Origin: Ceratothoa steindachneri | Taxonomy: Eukaryota; Arthropoda; Malacostraca; Isopoda; Cymothoidae | Reading direction: 5' to 3' | Assembly: GCA_963969495.1 (NCBI GenBank) | Contig: OZ018321.1 | Location: forward strand, 100,627,578 to 100,691,577 | Length of the DNA stretch: 64,000 nt | In this document: in pieces, positions 48,206 through 59,045 of the stretch | Layout of the letters: each line of letters starts with the position of its first letter | Numbering within the stretch: position 1 is the stretch's first letter | Translations under genes and position numbers: made by a program | Notes under the pieces: generated by a model | The model's database searches: none | What the model was told of the DNA's origin: nothing | What the model saw: only the letters and a program-made list of their open reading frames with translations

Positions 48206-50620
48206 TGATAAGGCTAAATAAAAGACGGGGTCGAAATAAGTAATTAAAAATTAAGAAGAAGATTGTATGTATCCGTCAAAGAAAATGGGTGGCCATTATA
48301 GACATAAATCTAAATAGATAAACTCCTATTTAGAAATTAATTATTTTGATATGAACCAATTTGTCTTGATTATTTCAATTGAGTAGAAAATAATTGAATT
48401 CTTCCTCCTAATTTAGAAAATATAGATTCACCCACTTACTCATCATCTCCAAATTTGTTCGTCAAATTATAAATGAACGAACCTTATCGTCTATGCCCCC
48501 CATCCCCAAGCGAAAACCCTCGTCACCGAACATACAGTACATAATTTCGGAAAGAAACGTGAGAGAGACTTGGTTGGAGCAACAAATTCCTCTCTGTAAT
48601 CGAGGAGAAATGAGCCAGAAGAAATGAAAGAATAAAGGATAGAACAATAATATTTGATCTCTGAAAGAGAATTAAAAAAAAATGTACATGAAAAATCTAG
48701 AAATAGTGTGACAGGGTGGAGCACATGAAATATCTTGTTTCTATATAAAATTTAAAAGATGAAAACCCAGTAACTGAAAAACAGTTCCACAACTTGAGTC
48801 GGAATTAGTAGTATCTCTTATGACAGTTTCCCACCATCTGTGGACCATCGGTAAAGTATAGATGTTGGGCAAATGGTTCCACTCCAATTGACAAAGTAGC
48901 TGAAAATGCGGCGGAAAGAGTGTTCATTGCTGTTAATCCACACTAATAACAATTTTGGCTCACATTTCGTTAATTGTGACGATAAATTGGTATCTTTGAG
49001 CAATTCCAACGTTAGCTGTAATGGTTAGATGCAGGCGATTCTCTTTAGTATTTTCCAAGGCAACCTTTTGTCCCCAGAAATGTTCCGGCTCATGTACTAG
49101 GGCGTGCCGAAGACACAATGCATTAGTATGCTTTGGCACGAGAGATATTAACTGCTGCAAACACATTCAGTCAGGAAATAGAATATTATATGCAGGAAAA
49201 GCTGAAATTAAAACAGGCAAGATCGTGTAATAGAAATAACGCAATTCTGCCTCACTGCAACGCTCTGCCAAACATTTCTGAAATCACTATTTGATAATTA
49301 TTGAGCTAAGTTAAAAAAATTCCCTACACCCTTTTTAGAAAACAAATGGAAATACAAAAATGAAAACACAGTATTTGTGTTAATAAGGTACACAAACTCT
49401 CACAGATAATAAATTTTCCTATTTCCTCTGTGAGACCATTAATAAGATTCAAAAGTTATTTATTTATTATGAATAACATTCTAGAATAAAAATAAGAAGA
49501 ACAACCAAGTAACTACTAGTAAAAAGGTATGCAACAAAAAAATACCGTTAGTTAAGGTAACTAAATCCTCATTGGAATTCGGTTTATGATAATTACTATA
49601 TAATTTTGCAAATTTCTTATCTGTTGTAATGCATAATTGGATGCCAAGAGTTTATTTAAAGTTAATAATAGAAATGTAGGTTTTACACTTTCTAGAATCT
49701 TTTAATTAAAACATTTTTCTTTTTCCCTCCAGTATGCTTTCTGTCCGCCAACTAGTTATTTTTCTAAAAAAAAAATTCTGGAACTTTTATTAGGAGAAAA
49801 CATTTCTGATATATGAAATTGTAAGCCACTTTGGAACATTAATTGGCAATCCGAGAGGGTAAATATGCTCATTTAGAAATCGTTTTAAAATTTTGTCATT
49901 AAAATTATATGGAAATGAGTTAGATTCAAAACCTTTTTCAAGAGAAACAATTTCTTTTCATTGACATGGAAAAAGAAGTAAAATTATACCTTTTATATGG
50001 TAATATTTTTAATCGTTAAGATTCTATATTCAAGCAATGCTTAAACATATGACTGTCACTTTCCATTATAGTTTAATTATTATTCAGTCGTTCCTCTAAA
50101 GTGAATTTAATGTTGAGATGTAAAGTGATAAATAAATTTAAAAATTAATAGCAATTCAAAGGTACTTAATTAATGGAAATTAATTTATCAAGAAAACGCA
50201 ATAAATAGGATGGCTACATTCCTAGTTGGCTCAGAATAACTTGTGCACAATGGTCGTTTTAGTTCCAGATTTACAAAATAAAAATAATGATTTCTTATGT
50301 AGTGGAGATTGTCTGTTGTATGCCTTGATTACCAGACGTTGTGTTGGTAGCACTTTTTATCAAATAACATTCTATAATGTTCTCCAAACATATATACCTA
50401 ACTGATTTAAAATTTATAATCATACGACTTAAAAGTATATCGAAGAATCTTCAAAGGAGTAAGTAGTAACTTCTTCGCCTTAGGATCGTGTGAACTTTAC
50501 TACCACAAGTGTCCCCTTTTTACTTTTTTTAATTTAATTTTTTTCATAACCTCAAACATATTATAATTTTCTAGTCTTTAAACCAATATCAAACTATTAG
50601 TTTGAATTTTGTTTTTTTCA
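48206..50620. other. No recognised gene
   Basis: Short open frames near 48460-48720 and 48818-49230 carry no domain I know. The minus-strand stretch near 49000 (FWGQKVALENTKENRLHL) looks somewhat protein-like, but I cannot place it. Confidence 0.45.
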
Positions 50621-50689
50621 TTCCGACGCCTGATGAAAAAAAGATGTAGTTTTCATGTAGTTGTTTGAATAAATCTTTGAATAAATATA

Positions 50690-50809
50690 TATTTAATAGA
50701 AGAGTTCCATGCAACTCATGGTTTGCTGAACAAGACTTAGACCATGAGCTATGTGAAAAAAATCTTTATTAATCTATCCACGTTTCGAGGTCCATCTTCA
50801 TTATCAGAA

Positions 50810-50815
<6 letters not shown>
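50690..50815 (-). mobile_element. Penelope-like element 3' terminal fragment
   Basis: Read on the minus strand from the TA repeat: CTGATAATGAAGATGGACCT, CGAAACGTGGATAGATTAAT, AAAGA. This form (CTGATGA-like, short hairpin, CGAAACGT, AATAAA-like) is typical of Penelope 3' regions, where hammerhead-ribozyme-derived sequence is known. The CTGATGA core carries an extra TA here. Adjacency to (TA)n repeats the arrangement at 32758-34862. A different Penelope subfamily from that copy. Confidence 0.5.

Positions 50816-50893
<78 letters not shown>
50815..50893. repeat. (TA)n microsatellite
   Basis: About 39 TA units between a Penelope 3' end and a Tigger 3' half. Confidence 0.97.
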
Positions 50894-50895
<2 letters not shown>

Positions 50896-51513
50896 AGCTC
50901 TGCAACCTGGCTAAAGAATTGAAAGAGGGGTCACAGGAATGGGACGACGATATGGTTCGTTCTGAGCAATTTTGCAACAAGGTCGACGAAGTCATGAATC
51001 CCTAAAAGATGCTCTTTGAACGGAAAGAGAAGCAGCGGCAGCAACTTCCTATCACAATGTTTTGGCAGCCTCACGAAAAAGAGCCAGTTCCTGCTTCTGC
51101 TACTACTACGGTTGCACCTTTGGAAGAAGTGGAAGAGGTGTCCCAGGAAAGGGCACCGCCATCTGCAGAGACGTAAAATACAATCATCGGCTGCATAGTA
51201 GAAATCATCATCAGCTTCATCATCATCATTTCTACTGCGTAGCAAATTTATCACCATCATCATTCAATTTCTTTCGTGGCGAATATAGTAACAATCTGTA
51301 TTTTTTTTAATCTAAGGTGTTATTGCTTAACATTTGTCATTGTTATTAATAGAGCACTGTACTGTAATGGGTGGGTTCTTAAAAGTACAGGGAGGGTTTT
51401 AAAAGTTCAAATACACGTTAAATAAATACTGTAAATATGGTGTCCATACTTCGCGGAAATTCAGTTATCGTGGCTGGTCTCGGAACCAATCTAACGCGAT
51501 AAACGAGGGATCA

Positions 51514-51516
<3 letters not shown>
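50894..51516 (+). pseudogene. Tigger/pogo transposase C-terminus and 3' end
   Basis: The frame from 50898 to a TAA at 51174-51176 has one internal stop near 51003. It reads [20 protein letters not shown], then [35 protein letters not shown] and an acidic tail. Tigger proteins end with such an acidic helical tail and a PCNA-binding-like motif; QLPITMFW fits the Q--I--F(aromatic) pattern. About 170 bp further, CGCGATAAACGAGGGATCAC and TG at 51516 form the diagnostic Tigger inverted end, abutting TA. The DNA-binding and DDE domains and the 5' end are missing, replaced by the TA repeat. Confidence 0.8.

Positions 51517-51563
<47 letters not shown>
51517..51563. repeat. (TA)n microsatellite
   Basis: About 23 TA units starting at the Tigger target TA, so the element may have inserted into, or seeded, the repeat. 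Confidence 0.95.
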
Positions 51564-51569
<6 letters not shown>

Positions 51570-52360
51570 TATTAGAAAAGAGAGAAATTGGACGTGGATG
51601 AGTATAGAGAAAAGAAATAAGATTTCGTAAAGGTAAGAGTAAGAGGTATTGAATGACACAAATATCAAGGAGAGCAAAGTACAGCATAATAAAGCTAACC
51701 CATAATCAGAAAACAGAAATAAATTTAAGGATAAAAAATTGAAATTACCTTGTCCGGGAGACAAACCCAGCTCTTCCAATTGCCTGCAAGGTGCTCTCCG
51801 CCTAGCTAAAGCAATTTAAACATACTCAAAGCTTTCTTCGATTAAATTCATCATCTCCCCAGAATAGAAAGTACTTGTAATGGATTTTTTACCATATATC
51901 TGCCCTCAGTACAAGTAAAAAGCTCATTATCCATGTAGATAAATGGCTACATTAAGCATCCTGGAGCAGTATAGGTACATTAAAGCCCTTCAGTCACCCC
52001 ATAAGGAGAAGCGTGGGAACGGTAGCCGGCGAATAACCATAACTGCTTACCCTGTTTGATCTCCCCGCCGCTTTGGGTAGTTGGAGCTAACATCTGTTTT
52101 AAGGCAACCACATAAAGCCCTTAAACGACGCTCTAACGATTCAATTACCTACGAGACCCATAAACCCATGTTCATGAAAAAAAAGCGGTGCTAGTCAAAA
52201 GGCACGCCAAGTAGCGGTGCGGTTGCAAGCCTCTAATTAGTGAGCCGACTTGGGCACCCCAGTGCCACCCTCTACAATTCTCGCTCTCCCCAGATGCGAA
52301 CTCACCATCCCCCCCACCTGCTTCTGTTACCTGGTTACTTCGCTCTTTAGATGGGGCGGT
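51564..52360. other. Unassigned; GC-richer from about 51960
   Basis: The GC-richer part leads without break into the TATA element at 52369 and may be the upstream half (U3) of an LTR. Open frames at 52172-52438 show no domain. Confidence 0.4.
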
Positions 52361-53146
52361 AATCCGCCTATAAATAAGCCCCGCAAAGAAGGAGAGAGGC
52401 TTAGAAGTCGATACCATAGAAGGAGGATCAGTTCGTGAAGATCGATCCTTCAGCCCGACACGAAGAGTAGAAGTCGATGCAAAAGTAGAAGGATTAGTTC
52501 GTGAAGATCGATCCTTCGACCAGACAATAAGATTAGAAGTCGATAAGAGAGAAGAAGGTTCAGTTCATGAAGATCGATCCTCCGCCATACAAGACTATTT
52601 CCGTGAGAAACGATAGGATCAGATTGAGAAAATCGATCCCCCCTTTCCGGGCCGTATTAACATAAATAGTCAAGCTTTATATCGGTGCCATACCGAAGAA
52701 TCCTTTTCAGCCTGTGAAGAAGTCTGACTGAAGAAAAGTAAACCCGCTCACACTCGAGTGACTCTTACATCTCAAAGCCCGTAGGAGTGAGAGTAGAAGA
52801 ACCCAGCCCAATGAACTCTTGTTCTTTAATTACGTTGAAGAATCAGCTCCCCACAGGCGTCAAGCCATCCCTCCTCGACGAAATTTAACCATCAGCCACA
52901 ACACTCCGAAGCGAGAGATAAGTCCTCCAGCGACAAATGGCAATCCTTAATACCTCCTGTCATGTAAGTTAGAAAGAACATTTATATTCATATTGCGATA
53001 GTAGAAGTTTAGTACGTCTCACGTTTTAAGGGGAGTAGAAACCATTGTTCGTGAACTTAGGTCATATTTGATTTAGACGAGATTACGTTAATTTAATATT
53101 TAACGCTAATCAAATAAAGTCGTGATAAAAACACAAATCGGCAATT
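52361..53146 (+). promoter_or_regulatory. Strong TATA promoter with repeated leader; possible LTR
   Basis: TATAAATA at 52369 sits in a GC-rich context. Downstream, a 66-bp unit (TAGAAGTCGA start, inner GATCGATCC) repeats at 52402, 52468 and 52533 with a partial copy near 52600. A good splice donor, CAT|GTAAGTTAG, lies at 52964, and AATAAA at about 53108. The block ends GGCA then ATTGGTCTGTTTACGGG, reminiscent of an LTR end plus primer-binding site. It could be a solo LTR or the 5' end of a gene; no coding region follows. Confidence 0.4.
52402..52650 (+). repeat. 66-bp tandem repeat, about 3.5 units
   Basis: Unit starts at 52402, 52468 and 52533. Each carries AGAAGTCGAT at the start and GTTCGTGAAGATCGATCCTT in the middle. 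Confidence 0.85.
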
Positions 53147-53565
53147 GGTCTGTTTACGGGTAGCCTTCTTGTTTATTTTTGTCATCGTATCCGTGCGATA
53201 GGACTAGATGCCAATAGGACCGCATAGAAATGTGTTCACTGTTTGTTTGACATAGTTAAGTGTTTCATTTAAAATATATGTTTATTTTGATATAAAGCTG
53301 GTGTTTCCTCTTATCCTTACGTGTTTAAATAGCTCTTCCTTAAGAACAAAACTACCGAATTAGCGCTCTTAGATCAAAGCCTACTTCATCAAAGAAGTAA
53401 CTCACGCAACACAAAGCCTACCGCTACAAAAAGGGTGTCAAAGAGTATATTGAACAAAAAAGGGCCATTCTACGACAATTCATATCACATACAAAGAAAG
53501 ATCATTTACAGCTTCTGTGAGTTATGATAACTACAATGAGGGCTTTGCTAAATCTACTTTTCTCT
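53147..53565. other. No recognised feature
   Basis: If the preceding block is an LTR, internal sequence would begin here, but no gag or zinc knuckle was recognised. Confidence 0.4.
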
Positions 53566-53700
53566 TGGTAGCTTAGTAGTAGAGCATTTGCCCGGAATTA
53601 TGGAGAACCAGTTTCGAATCCCGTTATTCATGTCTTATTAGTGTAGATCGCCTTCATTGTGTTTTATATTTGTTCTCTTTAAACTTAGTGAGTGTCTTTA
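53566..53700 (+). mobile_element. tRNA-derived SINE-like sequence
   Basis: GGTAGCTTAGTAGTAGAGCA fits a pol III A box with a pairing D arm (GCTT with GAGC). AGTTTCGAATCCCG, 40 bp on, fits the B box. The anticodon and acceptor stems do not pair, so it is not a working tRNA. The 3' body is unassigned. Confidence 0.5.
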
Positions 53701-54585
53701 TCCCTTCTTAAAAGATATCAAGAAAATAAAATGGTTGGTTGAATGAGTTGAGGGGCGGATGACTGAAGGTAACCGTAATTGTGAAAGTAAACGTGAAACC
53801 TGGAGTGTTTGTACTACATATGGAGTCATAAAGGTAGGTACTGGTTGACTTATATGTAGTCTGCGAGATTAAGTAGGTAATTAGAGGAAGGCATAGAGCA
53901 AGTTTAGAATGGATAACTAGATCTCAGCACAAGGCACAAGGAGATTTCTGGGTCTCGTAATGTTAGAACATTAAAGTAGCCGGGAGTTTGCCCATTGGAG
54001 ATAGGAGTAAGTGGGGGATGGTAATGGGAGGAAGGAAACAAGTAGCTGAAGAGATATTTTTTTGAGAGTTGGAATTAAGGCTCCTGGTGTTAAGGATTTC
54101 GGGATCGTAGACCTAAATTGAGAATGTAGGTCTTAGCTTATTGCTTTTAGTAACAGGTTTAGTTTAAATATTTATTCTTTATTATTGCGCCATGGTAAGG
54201 CGATCTAACATTGTGCTCTCCTTCTGCACATTGTCACATTGGAGCTCTAACGTGAAGACCATTAAAAACAGCTTGCTGCTTCTACTTTTTATAGGATTGA
54301 TATCTATCATAATATTGCTTCTGTCACAAACTATGGACAACTGTATCTACTATGATATGAATAAGAATGAACCGAATCCAGCCAACACGCATGCGCAAAA
54401 TTCAGTTTCTCAACGGCAGAAAATTTCCCAGATCGCCATAAATATTGAAAGGCATATAAACCAATTTTTGGAAAACTAAACCATTTCTTAACATTTTCAG
54501 CTATTTAGAGCTTAGTTGCCCAACTAAATATTGAAATTAATTGTACATACATAAACAGAACATTATTAAGCTAGAACTGTGCACA
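53701..54585. other. Unassigned; one 95-codon frame with a hydrophobic segment
   Basis: The frame 54192-54479 (+) reads from an ATG, has one strongly hydrophobic run (LLLLLFIGLISIIILLL) and a polar C-terminus. It could be a small membrane protein, but nothing else supports it: no promoter, no homolog known to me, and transposon debris all around. Confidence 0.3.
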
Positions 54586-54589
54586 TATA

Positions 54590-55515
54590 CGAGGGGTGGT
54601 TAATAAGTTTTGCAATTCGGATATAAGAAAAATAGATTTGAGGAAAAGTGTTTTATTATTTTTCAATATAACTCCCCTCGACTTCCATGCACTTGCGCCA
54701 CTTGTCCCTGAGGTTCCAAATTCCCGACAACCAGAAATCTCCCGACTGCTGTTCAATCCACTCCTAAACGGCGAGCTGGACATCTTCATCGTCCCCAAAC
54801 TGGCGTCCATGCAGTGCAAGCTTGAGCTGGCGGAATAAAAAGTAGTTGCTAGGGGCCAGATCTGGACTGTAGGGGGATGGTTGAGCTCCTCGAATCCGCC
54901 CTCGCACAGGGCAGCTTGTGCAACTCTGGTCTTGTGAACTTTGATGAAGTCAATCATGGGGCGTGAGGTTTCGTGAGGTTTGTAGAGACCCAACGGGTGG
55001 TTATGGCCAAATTGTCGTGGATGATGTTGATGACACTTCCATGTAATATTTTAAGTTCTCGCTCGATTTCTTAGACCTTCATTCGTCGATTTGGTAGGAT
55101 CATCCTCTCCACTCGGGCCACATTGTCCTCTTTGCTCACGTCTGACGGGAGTGCTGAACGGGGCTCATCTTCAAGGGTCTCACGACCATGGCAAAACTCC
55201 CTATTCCAGCGAGCAATGGTTGCATAGGAAGGGGCGGTGTCGGTGTACACTGCAACCATGCGTTCATGGATTTCTTTTGCATTCTTGCCTTCTTTGGTCA
55301 AAAATATAATCACCACGTGGTGCTCAACCTTCCCTATTGTTGAAAGATTTGTGACTGACGATCTGCGATCAGCTACTGCTTCTTAAATAGACAAGGCAGG
55401 AGCGTGCGGCTGCAGGTCCTGACTTGTCATAACTTGTCCTAACACCCCCACAAACAGCCATCTTCCTTCCTCTGTTTTTCCCTACCGATTCGCAAACCTT
55501 ATTGACCGCCCGTTG
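54590..55515 (-). mobile_element. Mariner element, internally deleted (926 bp)
   Basis: Left end CGAGGGGTGGTTAATAAGTT and right end (reverse complement) CAACGGGCGGTCAATAAGGT are inverted repeats flanked by TA at 54588-54589 and 55516-55517. It is the same subfamily as 8885-9799 and almost the same length. Both lack the same central segment. Confidence 0.9.
54656..55337 (-). pseudogene. Mariner transposase lacking catalytic centre and start codon
   Basis: The codon equivalent to the initiator in the sister copy is ATA (55335-55337), then GKVEHHVVIIFLTKEG, AVYTDTAPSYATIARWNREF and SDVSKEDNVARVERMI. After the helix-turn-helix region, frame slips lead through NLTPHD-type sequence to the C-terminal block SPYSPDLAPSNYFLFRQLK, FGDDEDVQLAV and CMEVEGSYIEK, ending at 54656-54658. 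Only the last catalytic Asp (SPDL) is kept. Compared with the copy at 8951-9621 it keeps about 10-15 extra bases on one side of the junction. Confidence 0.88.
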
Positions 55516-56310
55516 TATCTATGTGCACGTTACAGCATATATTTCCTACAGACAATGCTATATCAATATTTTAAATAATTGTACTCCGTTGGGCGTCTTT
55601 CTTTCTATTAGCTTTAAAAATGCACGTGAACCTCCATTGACAATAAATTTTGAGGTATTCTGAAAGAGATAAGTTGATCCTTTTTCGTTCTCAGAATACT
55701 TAATTTTCTCTTTCTTATTTCAAAATAAGCAATTCTTTTCTTTTTGTATTTTTTTAAGGGCATGAAAGATTTCCGATTTCGCTATCAAAAAATCAGGTCC
55801 TTTTCTAACGTTGAAGACTGAAACTTGGATATAAGCACAATTTGGGCCTGCCATTTGTATTCCGATACACAAAGACGTTGTAGCTAAAATATAAAAAAAA
55901 TCGCGAACCTATATGTTCTTGTGCCAAAATGAGTTCATTGGGGAACAAAGAATGGAAAGTGCCCAAAAGATTAGCCAAAATCTATTAATGGAGAAAATTG
56001 ACTAGAAAAAAAAAGGACGCAGATAGATTGAATTTTCAATTTAAGTAAGAACCATTTTTCTGGTGTTTGTAAAATATAATTGATTGCTCGTAGTCACTGG
56101 TAAGGAGAATAAAATTATTTTAATATTTGAAAAAAGAAATTGCATTTATAAATGTTTAAAGAACGCAGTATATAATGTCCTGTGTTTAATTAATTACTGC
56201 AACAAATTAGCTTAGCGTATAATGTCATATGAATAACATTCAGCAACATGAAAAATCTTTTTCCCTGAATAAAAAATTGAGTGTCCTTGTCATTTGAAAT
56301 GAAAGTCTAT
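55516..56310. other. No recognised feature
   Basis: AT-rich. No gene or repeat was seen. Confidence 0.5.
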
Positions 56311-56515
56311 GCCACCATTTGAGGATCTGGTGAATGAGATCGACGCCAAAATAAAAGTAGTTATAAATAAAAGATAAAAAAAATTTCAGGCCCAATTATC
56401 AGCCATGTCGTAAAAAAGAAAGTCAATGGATGATTCTTTAGCAGATCACTTGAACATAGCAGCTGCGGGGGTTCGATTTATGATCGAGGGAGCAAAAGGA
56501 GAAGCTAAAATTTCC
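56311..56515 (+). pseudogene. Unidentified protein-like frame with two stops
   Basis: One frame runs 68 codons with two in-frame stops and reads MPPFEDLVNEIDAKIKVVIN, later KSMDDSLADHLNIAAAGVRF, then MIEGAKGEAKIS. Composition (charged, Ala/Leu helical) is unlike the AT-rich chance frames around it. This suggests a decayed coding segment, perhaps a retroelement gag or a host exon copy. I do not recognise the family. Confidence 0.3.
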
Positions 56516-56934
56516 TAATATTAAGGAAAAGGAAAGATGGCAGCAGTAAAGGCTACTTTTAAAGAGAATAGGTATAAGTGTCAGTTAATTCAATGAGTGC
56601 ATGTCAATTAAGCGGAGAAAGAATAAGAGGGAAAGCAGATAACAAAGGTTTCAATAGGAAAAAAAACAAGAATAATAGTGGATAAAGAAGACTAAGAATA
56701 AGAACCCCCTCGAATTAGAATCTTGGTGGAGGGAAAGTAAATCGTTAATCTCTTAAGCACAGAGAAGAAGTATTAAAAAACAAACAAACGAGGGAACTCC
56801 TCTGGGTGGGGAGGGGAGGGAAGAGGAGGGGGAAAAGGACCGATTAAGAGTTCGGGTTGAAAGATTTGAAGATTGGTTATGATGGTGTAATTATGGATAA
56901 TTATCCTACTGTGGCTAACTAAATAGAGCATCTA

Positions 56935-57785
56935 GTTTTGTCAGAAAATAATAACCAAAGCCAATTAAGACAACCGATCTTCCCAATAGAACGGATTTTC
57001 TCAAGATAACCTTTCTTCTTGACAACCTATCTTCTAATAACTGATTACCCAAGAAAACCGAATTCCCAACTCAACCAATTTATCCATGACAGCTGATCGT
57101 ACTCACGTTTACTGTTCCACATAGGTAATCAAATTCTCGAGAAAACATATTTTTCAACAGATCTTTTCAAGAAGACCGATTTTTGTATGTTAAACAATAC
57201 CTTAATGGCAAACGAGTCCCTCAAATGACTTGATATTTTCAAGATACTGATTTCCTGAGGAAAGCCAATCTTCCTCTAACAACTGTTCTGCCAAGGGATC
57301 CAATCTTTATAAACCATTTATTTTATCAAAACAAACGATCTATTTAATAGAACCGCTTTCCTCATGAAAAACTATATAATCAAAACAACCAATCTCACCA
57401 AGAAAACCTATTTAGCTCTCATAAAGGATTTCCACAAGACAAACGATTTTCCCAAGACAACCATTTTCAATAGACAATGAACCTCGCAACATAACAATCT
57501 TTATAAGACAGTCAATTTTCTGGAGACAAGCAATTATCTAAAAATAATGATCTTCCTCAAAAAAGCGATATTTTGAAAACCACCGATGTTCTGTTTACAA
57601 CCGATCTTCCAAAGAGAACTACTCTTCGAGGAAAACCTGCCTTTTCAGGACAACCCATCGTCTAAAACACAACTGATCTTCTCAAGCAACGGATCTGTAG
57701 AAGACCACTGATCTTCAAATAACAAGTGATCTTCCGAAGACGATCAATTTTCTTAGGACGAATTAATTCCTCTAATAAATCAACA
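56935..57785 (+). repeat. Degenerate 18-bp minisatellite, about 45 units
   Basis: Successive variants of AAGACAACCGATCTTCCC fill 850 bp (for example at 56967, 57432, 57580). The period is 18, with many drifted units. A G-poor plus strand gives strand asymmetry. Confidence 0.75.
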
Positions 57786-59045
57786 GACGAATTAAAATTT
57801 AATTGATTCATGCAGCTGGTTCAAAGAAGTTCCCTCATTTTGTAGTCTCGCCTTTTGTCTACTCAGTTTTGGCACTTTGAACCTAATTTTTCCACCTCTC
57901 ACTTCACCATTTTCTATGTAAACCTCTTCAATAAAATTCCTTTGATGTGTTTGGTGGGTCGCGCATTTTTTGATAAAATAAATAACAATTCTAACTAAAG
58001 GTCTTCTATGAGTAACAGTAGCTTCGTGCCGATACTACAAAGGTTAAGATTTGGTAGGGCGAAATTTTGTGGCGACACATAGCAAACGTTGTCCTGCGGT
58101 GAAGCTAATATATTTATTTATCTCGAAATATTTCCACAAAGTTGGTATTAAGATTTAATTTTTTCTGCTTTCAGTAATAAATGTGACAAAAAGCACAAGT
58201 ATGTTTGAAAGAGGAATTAAATCGTGAATTTTGGGTTATTCCTAAATCAACATTTGTCATGGGTTTCTATGCATTTTCCCATGATTTCTGAGCAGAAGTA
58301 GCCAGAAATAACAAATATCTTCACCGAAGAAGTAGGAAGGTATTGCAGCATTAAATTTTCTGCCTTGAAATCGGTCATAAGAACCAATATTTACAAAGAT
58401 AAAAAGGTGCATTCTGTGATAATTAGGAAAAACTTGTCTCTATCTATAGGCCACTAAGTGAAATGGAAAGTTATGACAATATTATTTTAAAAACACTTTC
58501 GGCCGTGATTAGACAAATGGTTACTATAATACGCGTCACTTCAATTTTCTAAGCCTAGATTTTCTAAATGAAACTACGTCAATGTAAGAAAATGACTTTG
58601 AGATTTTATTGATAACTATTTCTCTTAAAACGTATACAACCTAAAACATAAACAGATTATCATAAACTTGATTTTGACAAATTAAGATAAATTATTTGAA
58701 ATTAGACACGTTTATAAATACTAGAGAACAGCGATCACATTATAATTAGACTTAATCTAAATATTCATAAAAATGGAAAGGAGACCCCTCATCTTACGCG
58801 GAACTATAAATCTTCTAATTATAAACTTTTTTACTGCCCTAAAACTTCTTAATTCGAATACATTTTTAAACGTTGAAAACACCCAAGTAATATATAACTT
58901 TAGGCTGTAATAAGTCAAACCAAGTAATGTAGAAAAATCTTTAGATTTAAACCTTGGAATTGTCTCAAGCATAGAATCCTATACACGAGAGAAAACTTAA
59001 AGGCCTAGATAATTAAGAAAATACAAGAGACAGTTGACTAAGCGT
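57786..59045. other. No recognised feature
   Basis: AT-rich. No gene or repeat was recognised before the pseudogene at 59046. Confidence 0.5.

Noticed and set aside
53575..53645. Functional tRNA gene
   Set aside because: A and B boxes are present, but the anticodon and acceptor stems do not pair; kept only as SINE-like.
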